From Rhizomys pruinosus (lineage: Eukaryota > Chordata > Mammalia > Rodentia > Spalacidae), in NCBI GenBank assembly GCA_009823505.1, contig VZQC01007982.1, positions 5,352,714 through 5,416,713 on the forward strand: a stretch of 64,000 bases of DNA, given 5' to 3'. The notes under the pieces were generated by a model. That model saw nothing but the letters and a program-made list of their open reading frames with translations, was not told the origin of the DNA and ran no database searches. The stretch's first letter is position 1, and every line of letters starts with the position of its first letter. A program made the position numbers and the translations under genes. This document shows, piece by piece, positions 46,049-55,974 of this stretch.

Positions 46049-46261
46049 TTAGGGGTGTCCTAGGCCTTGCCTATAAGGGTATTGAGCGGGCTGAATTGGC
46101 TGTGTTATTCCTTGGGAATGTTTCCATAATCCTTGACCCAGGGAGTACCCAAGGTTTAACATGTGGGCCATAACAGTATCATTAGGACTTAGCATAAAAA
46201 GTCTCATTTGAGATAATAGGTCTCTTTCCCCAGAGGTTGATGGGGAGGCCAGATAAAACAT
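46049..46261 (-). pseudogene. pro: G-patch domain at the protease C-terminus
   Basis: LNLGYSLGQGLWKHSQG with a later RQGLGHP fits the glycine-rich G-patch at the end of betaretroviral proteases, where it binds nucleic acid and aids reverse transcription. Its presence supports a betaretroviral rather than gammaretroviral gag-pro-pol. Confidence 0.75.
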
Positions 46262-46589
46262 AGGGTTGGATTTGACCTGTATTTCCTTCTTTATCCCTCC
46301 AATTTAGTAATTTGGAACTTTGTTTAGGGTTTTGGCTTTGTCCGATACCTTGTAGGTGGGTTATTGTGGGAGTTAGCTCCCAATTTTTTGGCCAATCTTT
46401 TTCTTTTATAATAGTAACATCGGCACCAGTATATATTAATCCTTGGGAGACTTTTTCTTCTATCCATAGGGTAAGAAGGGGCTTCTCTTTACCTAGTGCT
46501 TGAACCCAATAGGTATCAGAGGACCGAAGGCCATTGTTGCCTCTATATGCACTTTTAGCTTGATTACTAGTATTAAGCATGGGAAGCAT
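46182..46589 (-). pseudogene. pro: Aspartic protease with mutated active site
   Basis: A 135-codon open frame. The active-site triad reads YTGAD at 46433-46419 where retroviral proteases have DTGAD. The catalytic Asp is replaced by Tyr (TAT), a single-base change, so it should be inactive even though the frame is open. Flap-like and GRD-like regions are diverged. Confidence 0.85.
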
Positions 46590-46591
46590 AA

Positions 46592-46801
46592 TTAGTTGGG
46601 CAATAGCTTTTGGGCTGGGATAGTAACAATGTTATGAAGGGTTTTGGCCATGATTTTAATTTCTCCTGTATAATCATTGTCTATAACCCCTGGGAACACT
46701 TGTAATCCCTCCATAGTGCTGCTACTTCTGCCTAATAGGAGTCCAAATGTCCCCTCATGGAGGGGGCCGAATATGCCTGTGGCTAGGCTTTGGGGCCACA
46801 T
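46592..46801 (-). pseudogene. pro: dUTPase domain
   Basis: Conserved dUTPase motifs are visible: [18 protein letters not shown] (motif 2, Ser-rich, substrate binding) and [12 protein letters not shown] (motif 3, with Asp and Tyr). In betaretroviruses the domain lies upstream of protease in the gag-pro frame and limits uracil incorporation. Only the C-terminal part is open, cut from protease by a stop near 46590. Confidence 0.85.
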
Positions 46802-47163
46802 TTCCTGGGTTAATACTGTGTAGGCGGTGGAACTGAGGTCCAGTCTGGCACTTCCTGGTGTAGCTCTGCAGAGGGATTGCTGTCCCTTTTTGAGTTGGGA
46901 GGCATGCTGACTGCCCCATATGCCTGCCTGGGCTGCTGATTAAGCCAGGCCTGGGGCGGGCCCCTGTGCCCATTTCCCGACAATGGTGGCAGAGGGTTTC
47001 CTTGATTATCTTTCTTAGACCTACATTCATTTTGCCAATGTTTTCCTCTTTTACAGCAAAGGCATAAGTCAGGCACCGCGCGGACATTAGGAGTGTGCTC
47101 TTTGCTTTCCCTTTTACAACTGCGTGCAAAATGACCAAATTTACCACATTTAAAACAGCTGCC
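46802..47163 (-). pseudogene. gag: Gag nucleocapsid with two zinc knuckles
   Basis: Two intact CX2CX4HX4C knuckles: CFKCGKFGHFARSC and CLCCKRGKHWQNEC, separated by a basic linker, then a proline-rich tail. These bind genomic RNA. A B1 SINE (47164-47338) begins immediately upstream, and the sequence beyond it jumps to matrix-proximal gag, so capsid is missing. Confidence 0.9.
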
Positions 47164-47338
47164 GGGCATGGTGGCACATGCCTTTAATCCTAGCACTTGG
47201 GAGGCAGAGGCAGGTGGATCTTTGTGAGTTCAAGGCCAGCCTGGTTTACAGAGTGAATTCCAGGACAGCTGGGGCTGCAGGGAGACCCTGTCTCGAAAAG
47301 ACAAAAAAAAAAAAACAAAAAAAACCCAAAACAAAACA
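47164..47338 (+). mobile_element. B1 SINE inside gag
   Basis: Forward B1 from GGGCATGGTGGCACATGCC with an A-rich tail. The duplication AAACAGCTGCC lies at 47153-47163 and 47340-47350. The insertion postdates the provirus. Confidence 0.97.
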
Positions 47339-47350
47339 AAAACAGCTGCC

Positions 47351-47952
47351 CTTTTTTACTTGGCGGCCTCTTCCTCCAAGTCTTCCCAATCTGATGGAGT
47401 GATATCATTCTCTTTTACTTCTGGATGATCTTTTGAAAATAATTTTAGACTGGGATATATCTTGGATGGTTTTTTGATGTGCAGGGGAAAATTATGGCCT
47501 TTCTCTGAAGGAGCAGGGCTCGGCTGCAGTGAGAAAATAGATTCATTTTCATAATGGATTTTAGCTAGATCCCTGGTCTTGGGTGATTGTTCCATAGAGT
47601 CAGGATCGTTATGCTGTTCAATTTTTTTTAAGAGCTTATGTCCCTCCTCCACAGCAGCTACAACTGAGGTTGGAATGGGAACCCAAGACATCATTAATTA
47701 AGTTCCAGTAAGAAAAGGCAGTTACAGGGATCTTACTGGGCCCAAAGGTTCGATAATAGTCTTGAAAAGCGTCTCCCACTTGCTTCCATATTTTAACATC
47801 TATAGTTCCTTCTTGAGGGAACCAAGGACAGATTTTCTTAACGAAGTCAAAAAAATTAAAGAGATGCTGGATCTTAACCTTTACTCCTCACACCTGAGGG
47901 TCTGTTTTAATTGTTCAACATACAACTGATGCTGACTTAGTTCTTGCCCCAT
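47351..47952 (-). pseudogene. gag: Gag matrix and following spacer region, broken
   Basis: The start ATG at 47952 gives MGQELSQHQ, with Gly2 suited to myristoylation as in type D matrix. An in-frame TAA follows within 24 codons, and the rest of matrix continues in other frames. 47694-47356 is open and ends SDWEDLEEEAAK, which in type D gag lies just upstream of capsid. It then joins nucleocapsid directly. No major homology region or other capsid signature is present. Confidence 0.85.
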
Positions 47953-48073
47953 CTTAACACAGCACTTACCTCAGTTTATGCAGCGGCAGGTTCCTGCGAT
48001 GCACACTGAATTTATCTTTCTCTTTTCTCCGGGCCCTCTCGCTGCGCCCCCTTCACAGGGTCCTCTGTGCTTC

Positions 48074-48091
48074 AAGTCCACGTTGGGCACC
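48074..48091 (-). promoter_or_regulatory. Primer binding site, tRNA-Lys1,2-like
   Basis: Three bases inside the 5' LTR the reverse strand reads CGGTGCCCAACGTGGACT. It matches the Lys1,2 primer site at about 13 of 18 positions including the CCCAACGTGG core, the type used by type D betaretroviruses. The mismatches fit decay. Confidence 0.75.
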
Positions 48092-48094
48092 GCA

Positions 48095-48501
48095 TGACCC
48101 ATCCCGCATGTCAGTCAACAGGGTTCTGGAAGAGAAGGAGTGAGGGGAAGGGGCAAGAGATGCAAGGAATGGAGACAAGACAGGTTCTGATCAAGTCTCA
48201 TTTATTGTTAGTTTACACACAGAATATATAGGGTAACAGAGAAGGGAAGTGACTATTAATGCCAAATTGCAGAGTTAAACGTTTACTGGAGCTATTTGCA
48301 CAGAAAGGTTACCCAAGTGCACAGAGCATCCTGTGGTTTGCTAAACTGTCACGTATTCCTAGAGCACCTGATGTTCAGGTCATAGTCTAGCTTCCTCCTT
48401 AGTGACTGACTCAGCTTCTTTAAAAGCTATAAGTAAGGTCCAGTGGAAAAAATACTGATCTTGCTGTGTAATGAAGTCTGGTTTGGTCCGGGGACCCCCA
48501 C

Positions 48502-48502
<1 letters not shown>
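48095..48502 (-). repeat. 5' LTR of the provirus
   Basis: 408 bp, same TG/CA ends and same length (within one base) as 38720-39126. The provirus-genome junction is CA/GAAAGAAA. Confidence 0.96.
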
Positions 48503-48598
<96 letters not shown>

Positions 48599-48627
48599 AA
48601 GAGAGAAAGAGAGAAAGAGAGAAAGAG

Positions 48628-48702
<75 letters not shown>

Positions 48703-48704
48703 AA
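48503..48704. repeat. (GAAA)n microsatellite, distal part
   Basis: Continuation of the array at 38582-38719 after the provirus. A GAGA-rich variant block lies at about 48583-48632. Confidence 0.98.
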
Positions 48705-49124
48705 ACCAAACCTGCATGTTCTCAGAACTCAGGGTGAAAGATCAGTTGTTCCTCAGAAGCTTGTTGGTTGCAAGACTATCTTAACTTGGGTGTTGAATAA
48801 ATCATTCTCTCCTGCTGTTCTGCATAGTTTTATAACCTACAATAGTATAAAAATTTACTGTTCAGTTTGTTTCTTTATGACCTTTATATAAATGGAATTT
48901 TAATGTGTAGTTTTATATTACTTTTTCTGCCTTTGCCATATATACATACACACACAAACACGCATATACACATATGTATTTCTTAGATCTACTTGTAGGG
49001 AAGCACATGGCTAGTTGGCACAGTGTGAGACTATGCCATGATAAACTGATGTGGATAATGACACAGATGCCCTTTCCCAGGCTAAAGACATTTTCTTCTT
49101 TTCTTTGGTTACCCAAAGATTTAT
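48705..49124. other. Single-copy AT-rich DNA
   Basis: No clear repeat; a short TA/CA-rich stretch lies at 48940-48975. Confidence 0.4.
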
Positions 49125-49608
49125 CATAAAGTGATTTTGAATTTTATCTGATATCTTTCTATCAGAATATATATGATTTGTTCACCTGGCAAATTGCATT
49201 ACTTTGTACTAGTAAATGAACCATGTATCCCGGAGATAAAATCACATTCATCATTATATCACTCCTTTTTTTTTTTTTTTTTTTTGGTCTTTTTGAAACA
49301 GGGTCTCCCTTTAGTCTCAGCTGGCCTGGAGCTCACTATGTAGACCAGGCTGGGTTTGAATTCACAGAGATCCACCTGCCTCTGCCTTCCTAGTGCTGAG
49401 ATCACAGGCGTGCTCCACTATGCCCAGCATATTCCTAAATATTAAGTATGTTTTGTTTAGGATGTTTGCATCTGGTGACATAGGTCTGTGGTTTTTTTTT
49501 TTTTTTTCCTTTCTTGAGGTGTCCCACCCTGATTTTAATATCATAGATATGTTGGCCATATAAAATTCATTTTAAAACATTTCTTCTCAGGCAGTATGAT
49601 GGTTAGGT
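49125..49608 (-). mobile_element. Old LINE-1 ORF2 fragment
   Basis: TTTAGGATGTTTGCATCTGG, GACATAGGTCTGTGG and CCTGATTTTAATATCATAG follow a reverse-strand ORF2 segment. A B1 at 49267-49430 interrupts it. Confidence 0.55.
49267..49430 (-). mobile_element. B1 SINE
   Basis: Reverse B1 with an 18-base T start and right end GCTCCACTATGCCCAGC. Confidence 0.92.
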
Positions 49609-49611
49609 TTT

Positions 49612-49798
49612 TTTTTTTTCCTTTTTTTTCTTTCCTTTATTTTTTCCCCCTTTTTGGTGTTTTTGAGACAGGACCTTACTTTAGTCCCAGCTGGCCTGGA
49701 GCTCACCATGTAGACCAGGCTGGCCTTGAACTCACAGAAATCTGCCTGCCTTGCCTCCCAAGTGCTGGGATTAAAGGCATGTGCCACCATGCCTGGTT
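49612..49798 (-). mobile_element. B1 SINE
   Basis: Reverse B1 with a T/C-rich start; right end GCCACCATGCCTGG. It lies at the left edge of the URR1-like element together with the adjacent B2. Confidence 0.92.
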
Positions 49799-49825
49799 AG
49801 TTTTTGATTTTGGTTTTGTTTTAAT

Positions 49826-50052
49826 TTTTTTATTTTTATTTATTTTGTATGTGTATGAATGTACTGTCTGCCTGCAGGTTTGTGCACCCGTGTCGTGCAA
49901 TGCCATGGAGGTCAGAAGAGGGTGTCAGATTCCCCTGGAACTGGAGTTAAAGATGGTTCTCAGCCACCGTGTGGGTGCTGGGGATTGAACCCAGGTCCTC
50001 TGCAAAAGCAGTTGGTGCTCTTAACCATTAACTAGGCCATCTCTACAGCCCT
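49826..50052 (-). mobile_element. B2 SINE
   Basis: Reverse B2 with a 7-bp insertion in the head (ACCATTAACTAGGCCATC). GGTTAGTTTTT recurs before and after, marking the insertion. Confidence 0.92.
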
Positions 50053-50450
50053 AGATGGTTAGTTTTTAATTGTCAATTTGACAATACCTAGAATCACCTG
50101 GGAAGAGAGTCTTAATTGAGAAGTTGTCTAGATCAGGTTGGTCTATGGGCATGTCTGTGGGTATCTGTCTTGATTATTAGTGGTGTGGGAACACTCAGCC
50201 CACTGTGGGTGGAACCAGTCCCGTTTAAGAGTGGAGAGCTTGGGCTGAGCCACAGGCAAGCATGTGTGCATCATGTCTCTCCGCTCCTGACTATGGATGT
50301 AATGTGACTAGCTATTTGAAGTTCCTGCCTTGACTTCCCCACAAAAACTGGACTGTAATATGGAAATGTAAGCTATAATTCACCCCTTTTGTCCCCCAAG
50401 TTGCTTTTGCCAAGGTATTTTATTATAGTACTAGAAATGAAACCTGTTAG
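50053..50450 (+). mobile_element. URR1-like hAT non-autonomous DNA transposon
   Basis: TTTTAATTGTCAATTTGAC, TAGAATCACCTGGGAAGAG, CTCAGCCCACTGTGGGTGG and TGCTTTTGCCAAGGTATTTT match the rodent URR1 pattern. No transposase. Confidence 0.75.
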
Positions 50451-50654
50451 TGTAGGATTGTCATAGTCTATACCTGAAACCCTATGTACAATACAATTAT
50501 TCAACTTCTTTCATGGTTATGTGACTTTCTAAATTTCTAACTATGCTTTGGCTGTATCCCTAAAATCTTGATTGGTCACACTTTTGTCATCCCGAAAGTG
50601 TAGAGGCAGTCTGACCACATTAGACTATGAAACCAGGACCCAGAAGGCCACCTG

Positions 50655-50795
50655 GAAATCTCGGCTCCGCCATTTTCCAATTATGTGACCCTGTGCTAGT
50701 GGCCAATCCTGTGTGGCACCAGAAGTATCATCTGCAAATGGTCTAAAACTAATATGAAAATCAATAGGGCTTAGTGAGTATTAAAATATGCAAAA
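50655..50795 (+). mobile_element. MIR SINE relic
   Basis: GAAATCTCGGCTCCGCCATT, AATTATGTGACCCTG and AGGGCTTAGTGAGTATT match the forward MIR layout. Confidence 0.6.
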
Positions 50796-50799
50796 CTCA

Positions 50800-51032
50800 G
50801 GGCTGGAGAGATGGCTCAGTGGTTAAGAGCACTGGCTGGTCTTGTAGAGGACCTGGGTTCAAATCCCAGCACCCACATGGTGGCTAATGATGGTCTGTAA
50901 CTCCAATTCCCAGGGATCCAACACCTTCTAACCTCCTCAGCCATTGAACAACACGTGTGCTCTTATACACCTGCAGCCAATACATTCATACACATAAAAT
51001 AAAAATTATAAATAAAATATTTTAAAATACAC
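50800..51032 (+). mobile_element. B2 SINE
   Basis: Near-consensus head GGGCTGGAGAGATGGCTCAG; tail ATTCATACACATAAAATAAA; duplication CAAAACTCA. Confidence 0.93.
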
Positions 51033-51084
51033 AAAACTCAAAAAGTTTGGAGCATCAGTTAGTAAACAGGCCCAATTTCCAATA

Positions 51085-51250
51085 TTTTCTGTTAATTTTC
51101 CTTCTTTAATTCTTGACTTGAGTGTATATCTGTTGGGAAATTTTCAAACACATTGAGAGTGATGGGGCAGTTTCTGGTTTTGTTATTGTTCTACAGTTTT
51201 GTGTAACTGTGGCCAGAGAATGTGATCCATATGATATTAATTTTTGGCTG
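51085..51250 (-). mobile_element. Old LINE-1 fragment
   Basis: TAATTCTTGACTTGAGTG, GGCCAGAGAATGTGATCC and ATATGATATTAATTTTT resemble reverse-strand ORF2. Confidence 0.5.
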
Positions 51251-51493
51251 TGTCAGTCCAAATTAACAAGGGGCAGGCTTCATTAAGGAGAAATGCTGAG
51301 GTGTTGGAGTATGGGCAGTTTAAGCCAAGTGGAAGCCCTGAAGGTGAAAGTCAGATCCAATGATCTCTCTGGAATCAGGTGTTAGCATTCTTCTCCCACT
51401 CTCTAAGGCATGGTCCCAGCTGGAAAAGAAGGCCAGGGACCTCACAGTCTTCGACATCCCAATCCCTGTTTTGGAGCCTCCAACCTAACACTT
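51251..51493. other. Single-copy DNA
   Basis: No signature found. Confidence 0.4.
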
Positions 51494-51509
51494 AGAAATA
51501 TGTGTCCTC

Positions 51510-52601
51510 CCTCATTAAACTCAAAAGCTTCTGTACATTAAAAGAAACAATCAAGGAAGTGAAGAGAAATCCCACAGAGTGGGAGGAAACCTTCACTGCA
51601 GATACATCTGACAAAGCATTGATTTCCAGAATATATAAACTACTCAAAAAACAAAGAAAAAAGAAAACAAATGACCCACTCAATAGATGGAGCAAAGAAC
51701 TGAACAGAGACTTCACAAGTGAGGAATTAGAGATGGCTGAGAAACACCTTAAGAAGTGTTCAACATCACTAATCATTAAGGAAATGCAAATCAAAACCAC
51801 TTTAAGATATCATCTTACTCCAATAAGACTGGCTAGGATCAAGAAAACAAATGATACCAAGTGCTGGAGAGGTGGTGGGGAAAGGGGAACACTCATCCAC
51901 TGCTGGTGGGAATGTAAACTGGTACAGCCACTATGGAAAGCAGTGTGGATAACCCTTGGAAGACTTGGAATGAACTTGCCACCTGACCCAGCCATACCAC
52001 TCTTAGGCATGTACCCTCAAGAGTCACCCCACCGCAGAGATACATGCACGGCCATGTTTATTTTAGCTCTCTTCACAATAGCAAGGAGCTAGAACCAACC
52101 CAAATGCCCCTCAACTGATGAGTGGATAGACAAAATGTAGTACATGTACACAATGGAGTTCTATGCAGCAGTAAAGAAAGATGACATCATGAGCTTTGAG
52201 GAAAATGGCTGGAGCTAGAAGACATCATGCTGAGTGAAGTAACACAGTCCCAGAAAAACAAACAATGAATGGCATCCCTCATCTGTGGATGTAAGTATTT
52301 CTTGTGCATGGCCCCTTGAGCTTTTGTCCAAGCAGTTGGGAGTGATGCATATTGGAAATAATAACAACAATGACAACAACAGAAAGGACTGCATCAAAGA
52401 ACTGACTGAAACAGTGAACTTCTGCTCAAAACAGTCAACTTCCACATGGAGAATTTTGAGAAAGAGATGAAAAGCATGTTTGGCAGAATACATGAGCTCT
52501 GGTGGGGTGGGGGGATAGAGTGGAGGACACGTGTCTAGATTTGATAATCTTGTACAAAATATATATATAAAACAAAAAATAAAAAGCAAAAAAAAATAAA
52601 A
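51510..52601 (+). mobile_element. LINE-1, 5'-truncated, ORF2 C-terminus open
   Basis: The perfect duplication AGAAATATGTGTCCTC at 51494-51509 and 52602-52617 delimits a 1.09-kb insertion. A 196-codon frame (51502-52092) encodes the ORF2 C-terminal region ([34 protein letters not shown]). In the Cys-rich domain [16 protein letters not shown] the second Cys position is Gly. The 3' UTR has AATAACAACAATGACAACAA and a G-rich tract near 52500. It is relatively young but non-autonomous. Confidence 0.94.
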
Positions 52602-52617
52602 AGAAATATGTGTCCTC

Positions 52618-52828
52618 TAAAAGTAAGATTGGTAAAGAGTGTGGGGGAGGTGCTGGATTCCTGATGCTAGATAAACAGGCAGTTGTGAGCAGCTCTATAT
52701 GCTGCACCCTTGTAAATAACCTTACGTGCTTGATCTAAGAAATATTTGGGTACTTTTAAAAGAGATGAGTAATTTAGCTAGACTATCTTCTGCTCACAAT
52801 GACCAGTTTGTGAGTGTTTGGCTGATAA

Positions 52829-52830
<2 letters not shown>
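52618..52830. other. Single-copy DNA
   Basis: Short unannotated stretch before the CT repeat. Confidence 0.4.

Positions 52831-52883
<53 letters not shown>
52831..52883. repeat. (CT)n microsatellite
   Basis: Pure CT dinucleotides, about 53 bp. Confidence 0.97.
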
Positions 52884-52885
<2 letters not shown>

Positions 52886-52887
<2 letters not shown>

Positions 52888-52987
52888 ACTCTGTCTCTCA
52901 TAGCCCTAGCCACCTAGAACTCATAAAGATCCATCTGCCTCTGCCTCAGAGTGCTGGGATTAAAGGCATGCACCACCACATCTGGCA
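52886..52987 (-). mobile_element. B1 SINE, partial and diverged
   Basis: GATCCATCTGCCTCTGCCTC and GTGCTGGGATTAAAGGCATG are present; the tail part is replaced by the CT repeat. Confidence 0.8.
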
Positions 52988-53011
52988 TTAAAGTGTTCTC
53001 TTAGGAGGCAT

Positions 53012-53172
53012 TATGAAGCCACTTGTGGTAGTCTACGCCTTTAATCCCAGCACTCAGGATGCAGAGGCAGGTGAATCTCTGTAAGTTCAAGGCCAGCCTG
53101 GTCTATAAAACAAGTTCCAGGCCAGCTGGAGCTACAGGGAGACCCTGTCTCAATAAGACAAAAAAAAAAAGG
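53012..53172 (+). mobile_element. B1 SINE
   Basis: Forward B1 ending GACCCTGTCTCAATAAGAC and an A-run. Confidence 0.92.
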
Positions 53173-53491
53173 TATTGTTAAGATAGTACAGCAAGTTGCC
53201 ATACTCTCCTGTTAACAACGGACATTATTACAGTTGTGTCCTCATTAGCAAACCAGTGTGGATGAAGTTATCAACTGAAATCTACACTTTCTTCAGACTT
53301 CCCGAGCTTTCCTCTGGTGCTTCCTTCCCATCCCAGGACCTTGTTTAGATTTAGTCAAAATTTACTCTGTTCTTGGTTGTGACAGCTCTCAGGTGTTCCT
53401 TGGTTTGGAGGACCATGATGCTCTTGAACAGTACTGGTCAGATGGTTTGTAGCATATCCGTCCATAACTATTGGATTTTTTAAAAAGACAT

Positions 53492-53707
53492 TTTATTATT
53501 TTAATTTTATATGTATTAGTGTATTGCCTGCATGTATGTGCAGTGCACCGTGTGGCACAATGCCCATGGAGGTCATAAGAAAGTGTTGGATCCCTTGGAA
53601 CTGGAGTTATGGATGCTTGTTAGCTGCCATGTTGGTGCTGGGAACCAAACCCAGGTCCTCTTCAAGAGCACCCAGTGCTCCTAACCACTGAGCCATCTCT
53701 CCAGTCC
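53492..53707 (-). mobile_element. B2 SINE
   Basis: Reverse B2 ending TGAGCCATCTCTCCAGTCCC; duplication ACTATTGGATTTTT / ACTATTTGATTTTT. Confidence 0.92.
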
Positions 53708-53859
53708 CACTATTTGATTTTTAAGTTATTTTTAGTGTTTTTGTTTGGTGGAAGCAAATAATAGACTGAATGTTCATCTCATCACATCAGACCAAGTTCA
53801 TATTGTCAATATGAACTATCACTGTAGATGTCAACTTTGATCACTTGGCAATAAAGTTT

Positions 53860-54025
53860 CACATGTGAGTATATGTATGTGTGTATATGTGTGTCTGTGT
53901 GGGAGACCTCAAATCCCCTGGAGCTAGAATTACAGGCAATTGTGAGGTGCTCTATGTAGGTGCTGGGAACTGAACTCAGTACACATGCTTAACTGCTCTT
54001 AACTTCACGGCCATCACTTCAGTCT
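53860..54025 (-). mobile_element. B2-like SINE, strongly diverged
   Basis: GGGAGACCTCAAATCCCCTG, GTAGGTGCTGGGAACTGAAC and CTTCACGGCCATCACTTCAG keep the order of a reverse B2. An AT-rich (TTTA)n stretch follows at 54028-54112. Confidence 0.6.
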
Positions 54026-54159
54026 TTGTAATATTTATTTATTTTTTATTTATTATTTATTTATCATTTATTTAATATTTATTTATTTTAATCTCTGTAA
54101 TTTTTTATTTTAATGTAAATTCATAATATGATGCTTAATATAATATTATGACAAAAAAT

Positions 54160-54260
54160 GCAGAGACCTGGATTCTGGGCCCATTTCTACACTAAATGGC
54201 ACTGTGAGCTTTGGATAGTCATGTGAATCTCTGATCCTTGGGGATTTTGTTTGGTTGGTT
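54160..54260 (+). mobile_element. MIR SINE relic
   Basis: GAGACCTGGATTCTGGGCCC and CACTGTGAGCTTTGGATAGT match the forward MIR start. Confidence 0.5.
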
Positions 54261-54289
54261 TGTGGTTGTTATTAATCTAAACATATGTA

Positions 54290-54618
54290 TGAAGTGGAGG
54301 ATTGTAAAAACTCAGGTACAGTGTTCTCAGATACCATTAAGCCATTTTTCTTTAGTCATTCTAGGAATGATTGGTTTGCTTGCTTTGCACGTTTCCCCTT
54401 GTTTGGTAACTTTAATTGTGATGCTAGACCCTGATTTACTGTTGTACTTATAAATTATCCTGTAGCCCACACCTCCGGGACACACTCCTCTCGAGTTGAG
54501 TGTTGGCCTGGCTTCGTAATTAAATTAAACCCTCCTATAAAACTCCACGTGGTTAAGTGTGTGGTCTCTCCACTGCAACTTTACAACTTGAGGGGGGCCC
54601 CCGGACCCTAACATAACA
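54290..54618 (+). repeat. 5' LTR of the gammaretrovirus-like ERV
   Basis: Starts TGAAGTGGAGG, ends CTAACATAACA. TATAAAA lies at 54536-54542. It is 20 bp longer than the 3' LTR owing to indels (for example around 54356 and 54430). Confidence 0.92.
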
Positions 54619-54623
54619 CATCT

Positions 54624-54641
54624 TGGGGGATCATCTGGGAT
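54624..54641 (+). promoter_or_regulatory. Primer binding site, tRNA-Pro-like
   Basis: TGGGGGATCATCTGGGAT matches the gammaretroviral Pro primer site at all but about three positions, six bases after the LTR. Confidence 0.85.
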
Positions 54642-55028
54642 CCCCCAAAGACCACTGGGGGGACTAGAGACATTCAGGGGACTAGAGACATTCGGCCAGC
54701 CATGTCTTTTGGGTAAGAGAGTACTTTCACTTTGGTTCTGGTTAAACTCAAGTTTCTGGCCTGGGGTGCTTGGTTAGAAGAAACTGGACACAGTATCACT
54801 CCTTGAGCGCAGAGACAGGGGATGCCCCAACTCTCCACTGGTAGAGTGCAAACAGGGGGTTCACCTCAGTGATTTGGAATCTGGGCGAGGGGTCCAGATT
54901 TTGGGTTCTGGGACCGGCAGGAGGTTGGCTCCATGGAGCAGCACTTCTTCTTGTGTCTGAATAGTCTTTGGTGTTGTTTCCTTGCTCTGTTGTCTATTGC
55001 CTTCAGTTTCATTCTCTGAGATCTCAAA

Positions 55029-55538
55029 ATGGGAAATTCTAAATCTATTCTCACTCCTTTGTGCCTGGTCCTTCACCACTTTAAGGATTTCAGGAAGGCT
55101 ACCAGATGATCTGGCCAAGTCTCCGCTGGGAGACTCTGGACCCTATGTGAATTGGAATGGCCAACCTTCTTAGGGGTTGGATGGCCATCAGAAGGCTCTT
55201 TTGATAAACAGTTTGTTAATTGAGTTTTTCAGGTTGTTCTCAGAGACCCAGGGCATCCAGATCAGCAGCCCTATATCATCTACTGGAAGGGACTCATCCG
55301 CACTCCTCTGGAGTGGCTGTGGCCCTTTCTTCCCCCACCCCAGCAGAGAGAACTGGCTGCTAGGGCCACACAGCCAACAAACTTTATAGGATCTGGAATG
55401 GTGGTGGCCCCTTGGCTGGGCCTCTTGGGCCAACCTCCCCTTTGGCTCAGGGGTCCCCAGCTGCCACCAAACATGACCCCTGCTCTGCTGGAAAATTTAG
55501 AGACTCCCCTGGGCCCTGCCCCACCCAAAGCCACGTGA
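55029..55538 (+). pseudogene. gag: Gag matrix remnant, MLV-like
   Basis: The ATG at 55029 gives MGNSKSILTPLCLVLHHFKD, with Gly2 for myristoylation. One frame continues to 55538 with in-frame TGA codons at 55107 and 55221. Landmarks in order are LCELEWPTF, VGWP, DPGHPDQQPYI and a proline-rich stretch, the layout of the gammaretroviral matrix and start of p12. No capsid follows. The assignment rests on motif order. Confidence 0.8.
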
Positions 55539-55974
55539 ACCTCTGTATCTCCTACTGCAGGACACAGAAGAAAAAAGGGATCCAACTTTTTCCAGATTTA
55601 AAGGCAGTAACTATGTCTTATGTTTATGGTAACTGTTCTTCTGTGTGTCTATGATTCATGTAGTCATGCTCATTTTTGTGTGTGTTTGTAATTCAGTCAT
55701 TGTAATTGTCTCATGTTGGTTCTGTCTAACAAAATGACCACTTCAAGTTTCTATCCTTTATGTGCACAGAATCATCCATTTTGGCATGCCAGACTAGATA
55801 CACACATGCAAACTTTAAAATATGGATATGTAAAAATGCATTTAAAGGCCTAAAATTTGGGTGCCGTAGACATCTTTCTATCAAATGCTTCACAATAGAT
55901 GGTAATTTTTTATAGGAATTAGCCTCTGAGTTGACTGTTTAAGGATCTTATTTTCTAGATGACTTTTTGGTTTA
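55539..55974. other. ERV interior, unassigned
   Basis: No coding motif recognised between the matrix remnant and the repeat X poly-T. Confidence 0.4.

Larger units (their letters stand above)
38720..48502 (-). mobile_element. Endogenous retrovirus: betaretroviral gag-pro-pol with gammaretroviral env
   Basis: A 9.8-kb reverse-strand provirus in the order LTR, Lys-type primer site, gag, pro with dUTPase, pol, env, polypurine tract, LTR. Gag, dUTPase, protease G-patch and RT resemble type D betaretroviruses; Env resembles MLV/GALV-class gammaretroviruses. By hand alignment the LTRs differ at about 20 of 407 positions plus one 1-bp indel (about 5%), so it is a moderately old insertion. It cannot replicate: gag lacks capsid, pro and pol carry stops and substitutions, integrase is split by a 2.2-kb insert, and a B1 interrupts gag. 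Confidence 0.95.

Noticed and set aside
48427..48784. Open frames of 88-113 codons rich in Lys-Glu-Arg or Phe-Leu-Ser on both strands
   Set aside because: They are translations of the GAAA microsatellite, which has no stop in several frames.
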